A stretch of 41,028 nucleotides of DNA from Pseudolactococcus plantarum (GCA_030454995.1 JAKDQI010000002.1:1-41028); one strand, 5' to 3'. Shown: positions 11,882-22,553, numbered from the stretch's first letter. Numbers and translations: made by a program. Notes: generated from the sequence alone by a model not told the origin.

Positions 11882-12346
11882 ATGGCAAACAAGAATCTTA
11901 AAATTATCATGAATCAGTTAAAGGATATAACCGCGCAAGAATCTGTCATATTTAATTTATTTCGTACAAATAGTACAATCAATAAAGTCATTGATATGTT
12001 ACGTCAATCTAGCTCAACTATTCTAGCAACTGAGCTGCAAACAGCTGTACAGTACAAAGTCAAATTCGCAGATATTTTATATCTTGATTACGTTGACAGA
12101 AATGTGTGTTTGTACACTAAAGATGCGAGTTATTGGGTTAAAATTTCTTTTATCAAAATTTTAACCCAACTGCCAAGTCACTTCGTTCAGATTTCTAAAA
12201 ACAACGCTGTCAACATCTATGAGGTTCAATCTGTAGAAACTAATATCGGTGGCAATTTAATCATCAAACTCTCTACTGATGAAAAACTGGTCGTTAGCCG
12301 TCGCTATATCAAGAATTTTAAATTATGTTTGATTGAACAAACATAA
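11882..12346 (+). CDS. LytTR domain DNA-binding regulator
   Basis: C-terminal LytTR-like region: KFADILYLDYVDRNVCLYTKDASYWVKISFIKILTQLPSHFVQISKNNAVNIYEVQSV...LVVSRRYIKNFK. Confidence 0.88.
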   Translation: MANKNLKIIMNQLKDITAQESVIFNLFRTNSTINKVIDMLRQSSSTILATELQTAVQYKVKFADILYLDYVDRNVCLYTKDASYWVKISFIKILTQLPSHFVQISKNNAVNIYEVQSVETNIGGNLIIKLSTDEKLVVSRRYIKNFKLCLIEQT

Positions 12347-12362
12347 TTTAGCCGAATGTGTT

Positions 12363-12372
12363 CAGTATACTG
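12363..12372. promoter_or_regulatory. CAGTATACTG palindrome, copy 2 of the shared motif
   Basis: 10-bp perfect palindrome upstream of a TATAAT -10-like element (about 12415-12420). Confidence 0.35.
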
Positions 12373-12453
12373 CCACATGTGTCAACTGCTATTTCTTTTT
12401 ATGTCTGACATACCTATAATAAAAATATAGAAAGAAAAGAGGTTATACATCAC

Positions 12454-12963
12454 ATGACAGCATTATTAACTATCATCGTTCAAATCCTATCACACACACC
12501 GGTCTGGGTATGGATTATTCTCCTAATTTTGATAAAAAGAGGGATAAGTTTACAGACAGATTCCCCTGTGTCCCTCGCCAAATCCTTTATCATGCCAATT
12601 ATCTTTATACTGTGGGGACTAGATACAATTGCCACCAAATTCCACTTTCCGCTTTATCTTCTAACGACATACCTGCTATGTTTAGTTTTGGGCGCTTGTG
12701 CTAGTCTTTATCTCTATCGCAACAAAAGATTTTATGTCCAAAACACTGTTTTGATGCAAACCGGTAGCAAGATTCCCTTATGCATCATGATGAGTAATTT
12801 TTCTATTAAATATTGTTTAAATGTACTATTATCTACTCATTCTTCACTCTATAGTGTATTAAGTTTCAATATCACCTATGGTATCATCTCTGGATTTACA
12901 GTTGGGCTATTTTGGGGTGGCATTATTAAATCATCCCAAGCCAAAGCACGCCTAAGCGCTTAA
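12454..12963 (+). CDS. DUF6622-like membrane protein
   Basis: IVQILSHTPVWVWIILLILIKRGISLQ start and multiple hydrophobic helices; assignment from memory of the family pattern. Confidence 0.65.
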   Translation: MTALLTIIVQILSHTPVWVWIILLILIKRGISLQTDSPVSLAKSFIMPIIFILWGLDTIATKFHFPLYLLTTYLLCLVLGACASLYLYRNKRFYVQNTVLMQTGSKIPLCIMMSNFSIKYCLNVLLSTHSSLYSVLSFNITYGIISGFTVGLFWGGIIKSSQAKARLSA

Positions 12964-12997
12964 ACTTAACTCACAATTCATAGCAAGGAAAATTAAG

Positions 12998-13381
12998 ATG
13001 TCTATTTTACAACGCTGTTTCAAAGCTTTAGGGATTGGTTCTTTTATCTACTTATTAATCCTGTTCATCAATAACGGTATAGTCGTCTACACGTCAGGAG
13101 TTATCTATGTCTTTGCAATCTCTATCTTTATTGCATTGACAAGTTATATTTTTAATATAGATGCCCTAAATTTTATCACTTGTTTAGTTATCCATTATAT
13201 ATTGGTTAATATATTTGTGATTGTTGGCAATTATGCCATGCACTTCACAGGTAACTACACCAACTTGTTTTTTTCCATTTTTATCATCTATGTAGTCTCT
13301 TTTATCGTGACAACAATTCAGACAAGACTGACCGTTAAACAGCTCAACTACTTAATTGATCAAGTTCATCACAAACACTAG
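12998..13381 (+). CDS. DUF3021-like four-TM membrane protein
   Basis: About 127 aa with four hydrophobic segments, C-terminal VKQLNYLIDQVHHKH; close to a LytTR regulator, as is typical for DUF3021. Confidence 0.65.
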   Translation: MSILQRCFKALGIGSFIYLLILFINNGIVVYTSGVIYVFAISIFIALTSYIFNIDALNFITCLVIHYILVNIFVIVGNYAMHFTGNYTNLFFSIFIIYVVSFIVTTIQTRLTVKQLNYLIDQVHHKH

Positions 13382-13441
13382 GTCACGATAACTAATTTCA
13401 TTTTCCAATTTTTGTGTCTATCTTATCTTTTACAGCAAACT

Positions 13442-13469
13442 AAAAAAGTTACACAAAGGTAACTTTTTT
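13442..13469. terminator. Bidirectional terminator-like hairpin
   Basis: AAAAAAGTTAC-acaaag-GTAACTTTTTT between convergent genes. Confidence 0.8.
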
Positions 13470-13478
13470 AGTTTTCAC

Positions 13479-15161
13479 TTATTCAACTGAGAATAAATAA
13501 GGATAAACAGGTTGTCCACCATCAAATATCTCGATTTCAACATCAGGGTACGTCTCTGATAATTCATCTGATAACCTATCAGCTAATTTACGTGAGCCAT
13601 CAGCACCGATATAGAGACTAATAATTTCAGCATCTTCGTTATCAGCGAGCATCTTCGCAAACGTTTGTGTCAAGACATCGTGTATGTCTTTTTCTGAGAC
13701 CACAATCTTATTATCGATCATACCAAGCCAGTCATTTTCATGGATGGCAAGTCCATCGATAGAAGTATCTCTGACAGCATTTGTCACTTGACCACTCATC
13801 ACTTCTGAAAGATTTTCAGTCATATCTGATACATTTTCATCTAATGTTTTACTTGCTTCAAAAGCTAATAAAGCCGTTAGACCTTGTGAAACTGTTTTAG
13901 ATTCAACTACCTTAGCAGGCACATCGACAACATCAGCTGCTGATTGGGCTGCCATAAAGATATTTTTATTATTTGGTAGAATAATCACATTTCTAGCATT
14001 CACAAGATCAATCGCTTTAACGATATCCTCCGTAGAAGGATTCATCGTTTGACCACCAGAAATAACGTAATCAACGCCCATATCTTTGAAGATTTTAGCT
14101 AAACCATCTCCTGCTGCGATTGCGATAATACCAAATTCTTTAGGCTCAGCCGCTTTTACAGGTGCTACTTGCTTTTCTTCTTTGATAATTTGTGCATCGT
14201 GTTGCTCACGCATATTATCAACTTTGACTTTAACTAAAGCACCGTATTTGAGTCCTTCTTGCATAACAAGACCTGGATCTTCAGTATGCACATGGACTTT
14301 AACGATTTCATCATCATTAACGACTAATAAAGAATCACCGATTTCATTCAAGTAATTTCTAAACGTCTCATAGTCAAAAGATTTACTCGCTGTAGGCCCT
14401 TGACCTAATCCAACCATGATCTCTGTACAATAGCCAAATTTGATATCTTCGGTTGCAATGTGACCTGCGACTGATTTATGATGTTCAGCATTAACCATCT
14501 CATCCATAACAGCAGGTGTTGCTTCAAATTCTGCTGAATCTAAATATTCACCAGTTGCTGCAGCAACAAAACCCTCTAAGATATAGACAAGACCTTGACC
14601 ACCAGAGTCAACGACACCGACTTCTTTTAAGACAGGCAACATATCAGGTGTTTTAGCAAGTGCTACTTTAGCCCCTTCAAGAGCTGCTTTCAAGACAACT
14701 ATCGCATCATCAGACTCATTTGCTGCTTTACCTGCAAAAGCTGATGCCCCACGAGAAACTGTTAAAATTGTTCCTTCTACTGGTTTCATAACCGCTTTAT
14801 AAGCGACTTCTACACCATTTTGGAAAGCTTTTGCTAAATTTTCTCCAGTAAATACTGTTTCTTCTTTGATAGCTTGACCAAATCCACGGAAAATTTGCGA
14901 CAAGATAACACCTGAGTTACCTCGCGCACCCATCAAAAGTCCTTTAGCAAGAATAGCCGCAACTTCACCTACTGTAGTCGCTTGTTTATCAGAAACGGCT
15001 TTTGCACCATTTGTGATCGTCATCCCCATATTAGTACCTGTATCGCCATCTGGAACAGGAAAAACATTAAGTGAGTTAACATACTCAGCTTGGCTATTTA
15101 ATCTGGTACTAGCAGCCTGAATCATTTCCTGAAATTGGCTTGCATTAATTGTATTAGTCAT
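13479..15161 (-). CDS. fakA: DAK2/DhaL domain protein, fatty acid kinase FakA-like (YloV)
   Basis: NSLNVFPVPDGDTGTNMGMTI, GARGNSGVILSQIFRGF, VDSGGQGLVYILEGF. Confidence 0.92.
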   Translation of the reverse strand: MTNTINASQFQEMIQAASTRLNSQAEYVNSLNVFPVPDGDTGTNMGMTITNGAKAVSDKQATTVGEVAAILAKGLLMGARGNSGVILSQIFRGFGQAIKEETVFTGENLAKAFQNGVEVAYKAVMKPVEGTILTVSRGASAFAGKAANESDDAIVVLKAALEGAKVALAKTPDMLPVLKEVGVVDSGGQGLVYILEGFVAAATGEYLDSAEFEATPAVMDEMVNAEHHKSVAGHIATEDIKFGYCTEIMVGLGQGPTASKSFDYETFRNYLNEIGDSLLVVNDDEIVKVHVHTEDPGLVMQEGLKYGALVKVKVDNMREQHDAQIIKEEKQVAPVKAAEPKEFGIIAIAAGDGLAKIFKDMGVDYVISGGQTMNPSTEDIVKAIDLVNARNVIILPNNKNIFMAAQSAADVVDVPAKVVESKTVSQGLTALLAFEASKTLDENVSDMTENLSEVMSGQVTNAVRDTSIDGLAIHENDWLGMIDNKIVVSEKDIHDVLTQTFAKMLADNEDAEIISLYIGADGSRKLADRLSDELSETYPDVEIEIFDGGQPVYPYLFSVE

Positions 15162-15162
15162 G

Positions 15163-15525
15163 TTAGTCAGCCACCACTTTCACATTCTGTACGAAAACAT
15201 TGACTGAATTTGCTGTTACACCCAGTTGGTTTTCTAGATTAAACTTGACACGCTCTTGTACATTTTTAGCAACTTCAGAAATCTTGACACCAAAAGATAC
15301 AATCACATAAATATCAACATCAACACCATTATTTGTCGCTGAAATCACAACACCTTTAGCATAGTTTTCTTGACGTAGTAGTGTTTTGAAATTATCTTTA
15401 ACAGCATTTTTACTAGTCATACCGACTACACCGAAAATTTCAGTCGTTGATGCACCAACTATGGTAGAAATTACATCATTTTCAATGTCAACTGTTCCAT
15501 TTTTTGTATTAATTGTCACAGACAT
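15163..15525 (-). CDS. Asp23/Gls24 family envelope stress protein (YloU-like)
   Basis: Asp23 pattern ending VKFNLENQLGVTANSVNVFVQNVKV; adjacent to the fakA-like gene. Confidence 0.9.
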   Translation of the reverse strand: MSVTINTKNGTVDIENDVISTIVGASTTEIFGVVGMTSKNAVKDNFKTLLRQENYAKGVVISATNNGVDVDIYVIVSFGVKISEVAKNVQERVKFNLENQLGVTANSVNVFVQNVKVVAD

Positions 15526-15675
15526 ATTTTATCCTCGCTTATGATGAGTTTTGTGAAGCTTACTTAAAAGCAAAACTCCTGTGTTTAAAAGCCTAACAAC
15601 CATCTATAACCTACTCATGGTCACAAATATCAAAGGCCCTTTCACTTATTTTAACATAATCTAATCAATTAAAAA

Positions 15676-15695
15676 ACCGTGAAGTCTTTTCACGG
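15676..15695 (-). terminator. rpmB terminator
   Basis: ACCGTGAA-aaga-TTCACGGT then T-run on the minus strand. Confidence 0.7.
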
Positions 15696-15709
15696 TAAAT
15701 TTATAACAA

Positions 15710-15898
15710 TTAAACGCGTTCCACTGAAAGGTTTTTAAGTGCACGAGCTGATGCCCATACTGATTTCACTTTACCATTTTCAACGATTTTAATTTTTTGT
15801 AAGTTTGGTTTAACTTGTTTTTTCGTTTTGTTCATCGCATGCGAACGGTTGTTAGCAGATGAAGTCTTACGACCTGTAAAGTAACATACTTTAGCCAT
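15710..15898 (-). CDS. rpmB: 50S ribosomal protein L28
   Basis: [34 protein letters not shown]; the ORF track start is 12 codons upstream of the likely true start. Confidence 0.96.
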   Translation of the reverse strand: MAKVCYFTGRKTSSANNRSHAMNKTKKQVKPNLQKIKIVENGKVKSVWASARALKNLSVERV

Positions 15899-16049
15899 GA
15901 TATATTTCTCCTGTAGTATTTTTTTGTTAGTCATTTCATAACATACTAGAACATTATATCATATCTCACTTTAAAATCAAGCCATTTTAATGATTTTTTT
16001 CAGGTATTACCCACAACGTTAAACACACATCTATCAATACAATACTCTA

Positions 16050-17033
16050 TTAATATCCTGTCGGATGATTTTTATGCCATTGCCAAGCATTCGTGATAAT
16101 GTGTTCAATATCATGTTTAGCCGACCAGCCTAAGACTTTTCCTGCTTTACTTGCATCTGCAACCAAAGCATCTGGATCACCTGCACGACGTTCTCCTATT
16201 TGACTAGGAATGGCGCATCCTGTAACTTTTCGTGCAGTTTCAAGCACTTCTAAATTGGAGTATCCTTTACTTGAGCCTAGGTTAAATGCATCCGATTGAC
16301 CACCTGCTTTAAGATATTCCAACGCCTTGATATGCGCATCTATCAGATCTTCCATATCGATATAATCTCGGATACAAGTCCCATCAGCTGTCTGATAATC
16401 ATCACCATATATAGTAATCACGTCACGTTGTCCTAATGCAGTTTGCAAGATAATCGGAATCAGATGTGTTTCATTTTTATGGGCTTCTCCAATAGACCCA
16501 TCGCCCTTAGCACCAGCTACATTAAAATAGCGAAGTGCTACATAAGTCATATCAGTTGCTTCAGATTGCCACTTCATCATTTTTTCCATAAGAAGCTTGC
16601 TCTCACCGTAAGGATTAATCGGATTTTGAGGCGTTAGTTCAGAGATTGGTGACTTTTCTGGTATACCAAATGTAGCAGCTGTAGAAGAAAATACAATATG
16701 TTTTACATCAAATGCTTGCATGGTCTCCAAAATAGAGATACATCCGCCTACATTATTATCAAAATACATCATTGGGTTCACCATAGATTCCCCAACTAAA
16801 GAATACGCACAAAAATGCATAATCCCTTCAATAGTGTTTTCTGAGTTAAAGACGTGTGCTAAAAATTCACGATCTAAAACATCCCCTTCATACAAACGAA
16901 CGTTCTCTGGTATAGCTTGTCGATGACCTGTAACGAAGTTATCTACCACTGCTACATCATACCCTTTTTCCATCAACATGGATACAGCGTGACTACCAAC
17001 ATATCCTGCGCCACCAAGTACTAAAACCGTCAT
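16050..17033 (-). CDS. galE: UDP-glucose 4-epimerase
   Basis: VLVLGGAGYVGSHAVSMLMEKG, YGESKLLMEKM, downstream of galT. Confidence 0.96.
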   Translation of the reverse strand: MTVLVLGGAGYVGSHAVSMLMEKGYDVAVVDNFVTGHRQAIPENVRLYEGDVLDREFLAHVFNSENTIEGIMHFCAYSLVGESMVNPMMYFDNNVGGCISILETMQAFDVKHIVFSSTAATFGIPEKSPISELTPQNPINPYGESKLLMEKMMKWQSEATDMTYVALRYFNVAGAKGDGSIGEAHKNETHLIPIILQTALGQRDVITIYGDDYQTADGTCIRDYIDMEDLIDAHIKALEYLKAGGQSDAFNLGSSKGYSNLEVLETARKVTGCAIPSQIGERRAGDPDALVADASKAGKVLGWSAKHDIEHIITNAWQWHKNHPTGY

Positions 17034-17206
17034 ACTTTTCCTCCTTAAACTTTCGCAACTGATAGTTATTCATGATATTTGTCATCTAACTCTCATTTTT
17101 TAACAATACTTTAATTATACAATTTTACTTGTTTAAAATCTATCACATTTTAAGTTAATTATATCAGAACACTCATTAAATCATAGCAAGCAATCAATAG
17201 TACATC

Positions 17207-18763
17207 TTATCTATCATTAACAGCCGCTATGAATCTGTCAAATCCTATTTGTCCATTATGATTATCTTTAAAAACACCCGCATCTTGTAAAACTTGCTCA
17301 AATACTGCACCAACTGCTTGTTGAACTTTTTCATGTACGTCTTGGGGAGTAACAGCTAGTGTATTTTTCAAATGATTTGCCCAACTAAGATGACTATCAG
17401 CAATCTCATTTGATTGATTCAGCAAGTACTTTTCAACTTCGTTAAGTTCATCTTTTAAACGCGGTGGTAAAATGGCAAGTCCCATCACTTCAATTAAACC
17501 AATATTTTCTTTTTTGATGTGATGTAGCGTCTCATGTGGATGAAAGATACCATCTGGAAATGCTTCACTTGTATTATTATCTCTAAATACTAAATCAAGC
17601 ACATAATCAGTACCTATTTTTCTAGCAATTGGGGTAATCGTATGATGCAATACATTATCCTCAGTTTTCGAGACAATCTGTAGCGATTTGTCATCATATT
17701 GTCTCCACTTTTCTAATATTTCGCTACTCGCAGCCAACAGAACATCCCTTTTCGTACTTCTTAATCGCAAAACCGACATCGGCCAATTCACAATCCCTGC
17801 TTGAATATCTGGATAGTTTTGTAATTGAACAGTTTTTCGGATATGTGCTTTCATCATCGGAAAGTCATAGCACCCTGCTTGATAATGGTCATGTGTTAAA
17901 ATAGAGCCTCCAACAATCGGTAAATCAGCATTTGAGCCTATCATATAATGCGGGAACACATCCAAAAAACTGAGTAAATTATCAAATGTTTGCTCATTAA
18001 TGACCATCGGCTGATGTGTTTCATTAAACACAATAGCATGTTCTTGATAATAAGCATATGGCGAATATTGAAACCCCCATTTTTGATCACCCAGTCGCAT
18101 TCTAATGACACGATGATTACTTCTTGCTGGATGATTACCTCCACCATACAGACCTTCATTTTCAAGACACAAAGCACACTTAGGATAGCCTGACGATTGT
18201 TTCATTTTCTCCAAAGCGATCATTTTAGGATCTTTTTCTGGTTTGGAAAGATTAATAGTAATCTCTAACTCACCGTATTTTGTTTGATGTATGAAGCCAA
18301 TATTTTTAGCAATATCTCTTGTTTTGACTTGGTCAACTTGACGTGCCAATTGATAAAAATAACTGGTTGCAAGTTCAGGTTGTTCATCATATTTTTCCCA
18401 AAATTCCTGGTTAATTTGACTTGGTTTTGGTGTGATGAAATTCATCAATGCAGCCTCATAAAAAGACGCATCTTCCTCAGTAAATTGCTTATTTATTTTT
18501 GCAATCTCCAGTAAATCGTCCATCAAGATAAGTGCACTATGTTTTTCACCACCAACTTTTGGTTCTTGCCAATCATCAACACCTAAAAAATGAAGCAACT
18601 GATTCCGCAAGTAGACTTTATCTATTGCATTAATCGTCCCATTTTCTTCTGCTATATCTATAAAATTTTGAATGGTTTGATACTTTGACATGTCTAATTC
18701 CAATCTAGATTTATTTTCATTACCTTTATCATTTACTTCAATTGACATGTATCTGTTTGTCAA
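17207..18763 (-). CDS. galT: UTP-hexose-1-phosphate uridylyltransferase (Gram-positive GalT)
   Basis: YPKCALCLENEGLYGGGNHPARSNHRVI, TEHAIVFNETHQPMVI-like region, LTHDHYQAG. Confidence 0.96.
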   Translation of the reverse strand: MTNRYMSIEVNDKGNENKSRLELDMSKYQTIQNFIDIAEENGTINAIDKVYLRNQLLHFLGVDDWQEPKVGGEKHSALILMDDLLEIAKINKQFTEEDASFYEAALMNFITPKPSQINQEFWEKYDEQPELATSYFYQLARQVDQVKTRDIAKNIGFIHQTKYGELEITINLSKPEKDPKMIALEKMKQSSGYPKCALCLENEGLYGGGNHPARSNHRVIRMRLGDQKWGFQYSPYAYYQEHAIVFNETHQPMVINEQTFDNLLSFLDVFPHYMIGSNADLPIVGGSILTHDHYQAGCYDFPMMKAHIRKTVQLQNYPDIQAGIVNWPMSVLRLRSTKRDVLLAASSEILEKWRQYDDKSLQIVSKTEDNVLHHTITPIARKIGTDYVLDLVFRDNNTSEAFPDGIFHPHETLHHIKKENIGLIEVMGLAILPPRLKDELNEVEKYLLNQSNEIADSHLSWANHLKNTLAVTPQDVHEKVQQAVGAVFEQVLQDAGVFKDNHNGQIGFDRFIAAVNDR

Positions 18764-18779
18764 ATTTCAACACCTTACT

Positions 18780-19979
18780 TTAGTTTACATCTAATTTTGT
18801 TGCACCAGAACCAATCTGAGCAACATAGAAACTTGCAGGATAACCGATTGTCTTTTCATAAATGTCACCGACTGTCTTTTCAAAAGCAGCAACTCTATCA
18901 TGCGCAACAAGCGCGATAGCACACCCACCAAAACCTGCGCCTGTCATACGAGCGCCTAACGTACCTGGTTGTTTTTGAGCCGATTCTGCTAAGGTATCCA
19001 ACTCAATTCCTGTCACTTCATAATCATCTTTTAGCGATGCATGAGAAGCGTTTAAAAGGTCTCCAAATTTCGTTAAATCACCAGAAACAAAAGCTTTTTG
19101 GGCGATTTTAGTCCGATTATTTTCATAAACTGCATGGCGCGCACGCTTAATTAGCGTTGGATCATTAATTAAGTCTACATTTGCATCAAATTCCTCGTTA
19201 GAAAGCTCTGCAAGTGCAGTAATCGGCATTTTAGTTTGTAGACGTTTAAGTGCTTCTCTTGTTTCTGAAAATCGCTCATTATATTTAGATTCGGCTAAAG
19301 CACGTGGTTTGTTTGTATTCATGATCACGATATCGTAATCACGTAATTCTACAGGCACCATTTCATATTTTAATGTATTGCAGTCAAGTAAGATAGCTTT
19401 TTTAACTTCACCAAACCCAATTGCAAACTGATCTAGAATACCTGAGTTGACACCAATAAACTCATTTTCTGTTTTTTGTCCTAGTTGCACAAGTTCCAGA
19501 CGTGGGACATTTAACTTAAATAAGTCATCTAGTGTTACACCGACTAAAAGTTCAAGAGAGGCTGAAGATGATAGCCCTGATGCTGTAGGTATCTCCCCTT
19601 GTATTAAAAATTCAAATCCCCTATCAATTTTATACCCTGCCTCTTTTAATACCGTTATCATGCCTTTGACATAATTTGACCAACTATTGCCATCTTGTAC
19701 ACCACTGTCTGCTAAATCAAATTCAATGATGCCTATTTCTGGAAAATTTTCTGAATAAAGCCTAACTTTATGATCATCTCTTAGTCGTGCTATAGCTGTT
19801 GTACCAATGGTAATTGATGCTGGAAAAACATAGCCTCCATTATAATCTGTGTGTTCTCCAATTAAGTTAATCCGCCCAGGAGAGAAAAAGTATGAAACTC
19901 CTCGTTTATCTCCAAATACGGATACAAATTTGTCTGTTAAACCTGACAAAACTTGACTATTATCTACAACTGTTGACAT
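18780..19979 (-). CDS. galK: Galactokinase
   Basis: SPGRINLIGEHTDYNGGYVFPASI, GLSSSASLELLVG, GARMTGAGFGGCAIAL; likely start MSTVVDNS. Confidence 0.96.
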   Translation of the reverse strand: MSTVVDNSQVLSGLTDKFVSVFGDKRGVSYFFSPGRINLIGEHTDYNGGYVFPASITIGTTAIARLRDDHKVRLYSENFPEIGIIEFDLADSGVQDGNSWSNYVKGMITVLKEAGYKIDRGFEFLIQGEIPTASGLSSSASLELLVGVTLDDLFKLNVPRLELVQLGQKTENEFIGVNSGILDQFAIGFGEVKKAILLDCNTLKYEMVPVELRDYDIVIMNTNKPRALAESKYNERFSETREALKRLQTKMPITALAELSNEEFDANVDLINDPTLIKRARHAVYENNRTKIAQKAFVSGDLTKFGDLLNASHASLKDDYEVTGIELDTLAESAQKQPGTLGARMTGAGFGGCAIALVAHDRVAAFEKTVGDIYEKTIGYPASFYVAQIGSGATKLDVN

Positions 19980-20032
19980 TTTATTCTCCTCTAACTGTTT
20001 ATCATTATACGACACTTAATACTTACGACAAG

Positions 20033-21052
20033 CTAATTTACCTGTAATTGGTAAACTGTTTTCGCGTGATAAGTATCTCCAGCAACTAATGTAATATCTC
20101 CAAGTTCTGGAATTTGCTGTGAACCTGGTGATACTTGACATTCAAACGTTATCCCACCATGGTTTACTTGTTGCCTACCATGATAGACAGTCCCTAATTC
20201 TCCAAAATTGGCTGTAAAAATGACAATACTCGGACGATCTGTGTGAACTTAAATACTTAACTCTCCCAAACTCAGTCGTGCTTGTTCTTTTTCAAGTGTC
20301 ACCTCATCTAATAAGAAAGGATGATCGATACCACCAACAAGCTGCACTTGTGCCATAGCAGAATTTAATGCCTGACTCAGTAATTTAGGCTGATGAAAAT
20401 CTAAATCAGTCCCTTCTAGATCAACAATATCTCCTCGTACAATCTCTGTTTTATCTTTTAATGTGACAAATCGTGATGCTGACATTTCAAGCATATGCTG
20501 ATCAATTGTTTGGCTAGCATCGCCAGTCAAATTAAAATAGACATGCCCAGTCGGATTAAAAACAGTATCTTTGGTTGTTGTTGCCTGATAATCAATTGTC
20601 CAATTATTGTCTTCGTCATAGGAATGGGTCACAGTCATACTAAGTTGACCTGGGTAACCATTCTCTCCATCATTAGAGATGTAACTAAACTTAACTTGGG
20701 CTTTACTTTCCGTTTCAGAAATATCATACTGCCAAAGTTTTGTATGTATACTTGAGTCTCCACCATGTAGTGTTTGTGGACCTTCATTTTGATTCAGTTG
20801 TACTTTCTCTCCAGAAATCTCAACCACTCCATCTTTAATTCTCCCGGCTGTTCGGCCAATAGTTGCACCAGGATAGGCATCTTTTTCAAGATATTCTTGT
20901 GCAGAATCGAATCCTAAAACTAAGCTTTTACCATCTTTTTGCCAATCCACAATACGCGCGCCAAAGTTAGTAAAACTAATACTCACACCCTGTTGATTGG
21001 TCAGAGTAATCAGGTTACTGCCCAATCCAAAATCCCTTATCTTAATATCCAT
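20033..21052 (-). pseudogene. galM: galM (aldose 1-epimerase) interrupted by an in-frame TAA at 20249-20251
   Basis: ORF MDIKIRDFG...LSLGELSI* (267 aa) is followed in the same frame by VHTDRPSIVIFTANFGELGTVYHGRQQVNHGGITFECQVSPGSQQIPELGDITLVAGDTYHAKTVYQLQVN*, the canonical GalM C-terminus. Confidence 0.9.
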
Positions 21053-21139
21053 ACTGTTCCTCCTAAAACAGATGCTACTACTCAAAACAACTAAGCAGTA
21101 GCATCTGTTTAACAACACCTTGATAAGCAAGGCGTTTAA

Positions 21140-22528
21140 CTATTTAAAACGTTCTTCAAGTTCCTTGACAATTTCTTCATGTCGTTTTTCAGTTAGTTTC
21201 ACTATGAATAAGTAAATCGTTAGTGAGATGATCATCAAAACTGCTGGGACAATAAAGGCATATAATTTAAAAGTTGCAACACCATAAGTATGCCCACTAA
21301 TATATTTTGAACCTGTCATGCCTGCTGCGATGGCAACAAATCCATAAATCCCATTTGAAAATGCACCAGCAATTTTATCAAGTAATGGTCGCATGGCAAG
21401 TGTTACTGCCTCATTACGCACACCATTTTTCCATTGCCCATATTCAACAGAGTCAGTAATCGTCATTAAAACAGATAAGAAAACTAATTGATAAGGTGTT
21501 GTTAAGAAAATTAACCCAGCTACCGTCATAGGCACAGATGTACCTACAGTAAAAATGACGTATCCAACAAGCATTGAGATGATGGCACCTGTCAAAACTT
21601 TACGACGACCGAACTTCTTAGCTAAGATTGGAAATAGTGGTACTAAAATAATCGAACCGATAAAGCCAACAATACCAGTGATTGAATACAAGCTGACATT
21701 ACCAATGACAAAGGTAAAGTTTAAAATCAGTGTTGCTGTTGTTGCCACATAAGCAATTGCAAATAAAATGTATGAGAGCGACAACCACATCAATTGATCA
21801 TTTTTTACTAACGCTTTAAATACATCTAATGTATTTGTTTTTGTCCCTTGTTGTCTAATTGTTGATTCTCGTTCTTTGGTTCCCCAAGCTGCTACTAAAG
21901 CTGATATGCCTTGAACTAGTGCTGCAATGACACCAAAAGCAAAGAAACCACGTGCTCCTTGTGTATGACCACCTTTTGTAAAAAATAGTGTGATTGGGAT
22001 TGCAAGAATCGTCGCACCTTGTGCACCAATAGCTGATCCAAAACGCGCAAATGTGCCTAAAGTTTCGCGTTCTGAGTTTTTTTCTGATAGCGCTGGAATC
22101 ATTGACCAAAATGCAATATCCTTAAATGAATAAAAAGCATCTAAGATGATAAATGAAATAATAAAGACGATCGTAAATAACGTCCGATTGCCACTTTTTG
22201 CTAACCCAAAAAAGTCAGAGAACATTAGCATAATCATTAACGAAGACATAAGCCCGCCAACAACTAACCAAGGTTTAAATTTTCCCCATCGTGTTTGTGT
22301 ATTATCAATGATTGACCCAATAATTGGATCAAAAATAATTTCTACGAGACGTATAATCACAACTAAACTTGTCACAAGTGCAATCATTGCATCTTCATGA
22401 GGTGTCCCAGCAAACATCTGTGCTGTGACAAAGGCAATAAAGAATGTACTAATTGAGTAATAATAGACATCGTGCCCGAGTGCACCGAATCCATACGATA
22501 AAAGTTGCTTCATTTTTCCACTGTTCAT
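21140..22528 (-). CDS. galP: GPH-family galactoside/galactose:cation symporter (GalP-like)
   Basis: SYGFGALGHDVYYYSISTFFIAFVTAQMF, FDPIIGSIIDNTQTRWGKFKPWLVVGG; first gene of the gal operon. Confidence 0.9.
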   Translation of the reverse strand: MNSGKMKQLLSYGFGALGHDVYYYSISTFFIAFVTAQMFAGTPHEDAMIALVTSLVVIIRLVEIIFDPIIGSIIDNTQTRWGKFKPWLVVGGLMSSLMIMLMFSDFFGLAKSGNRTLFTIVFIISFIILDAFYSFKDIAFWSMIPALSEKNSERETLGTFARFGSAIGAQGATILAIPITLFFTKGGHTQGARGFFAFGVIAALVQGISALVAAWGTKERESTIRQQGTKTNTLDVFKALVKNDQLMWLSLSYILFAIAYVATTATLILNFTFVIGNVSLYSITGIVGFIGSIILVPLFPILAKKFGRRKVLTGAIISMLVGYVIFTVGTSVPMTVAGLIFLTTPYQLVFLSVLMTITDSVEYGQWKNGVRNEAVTLAMRPLLDKIAGAFSNGIYGFVAIAAGMTGSKYISGHTYGVATFKLYAFIVPAVLMIISLTIYLFIVKLTEKRHEEIVKELEERFK

Positions 22529-22553
22529 GGTAATCCTCCCAGTAATTACGATT

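Noticed and set aside
21855-22109. 84-aa minus-strand ORF within galP
   Set aside because: Alternate frame of galP on the same strand; Cys/Trp/Ser-rich translation without family features.
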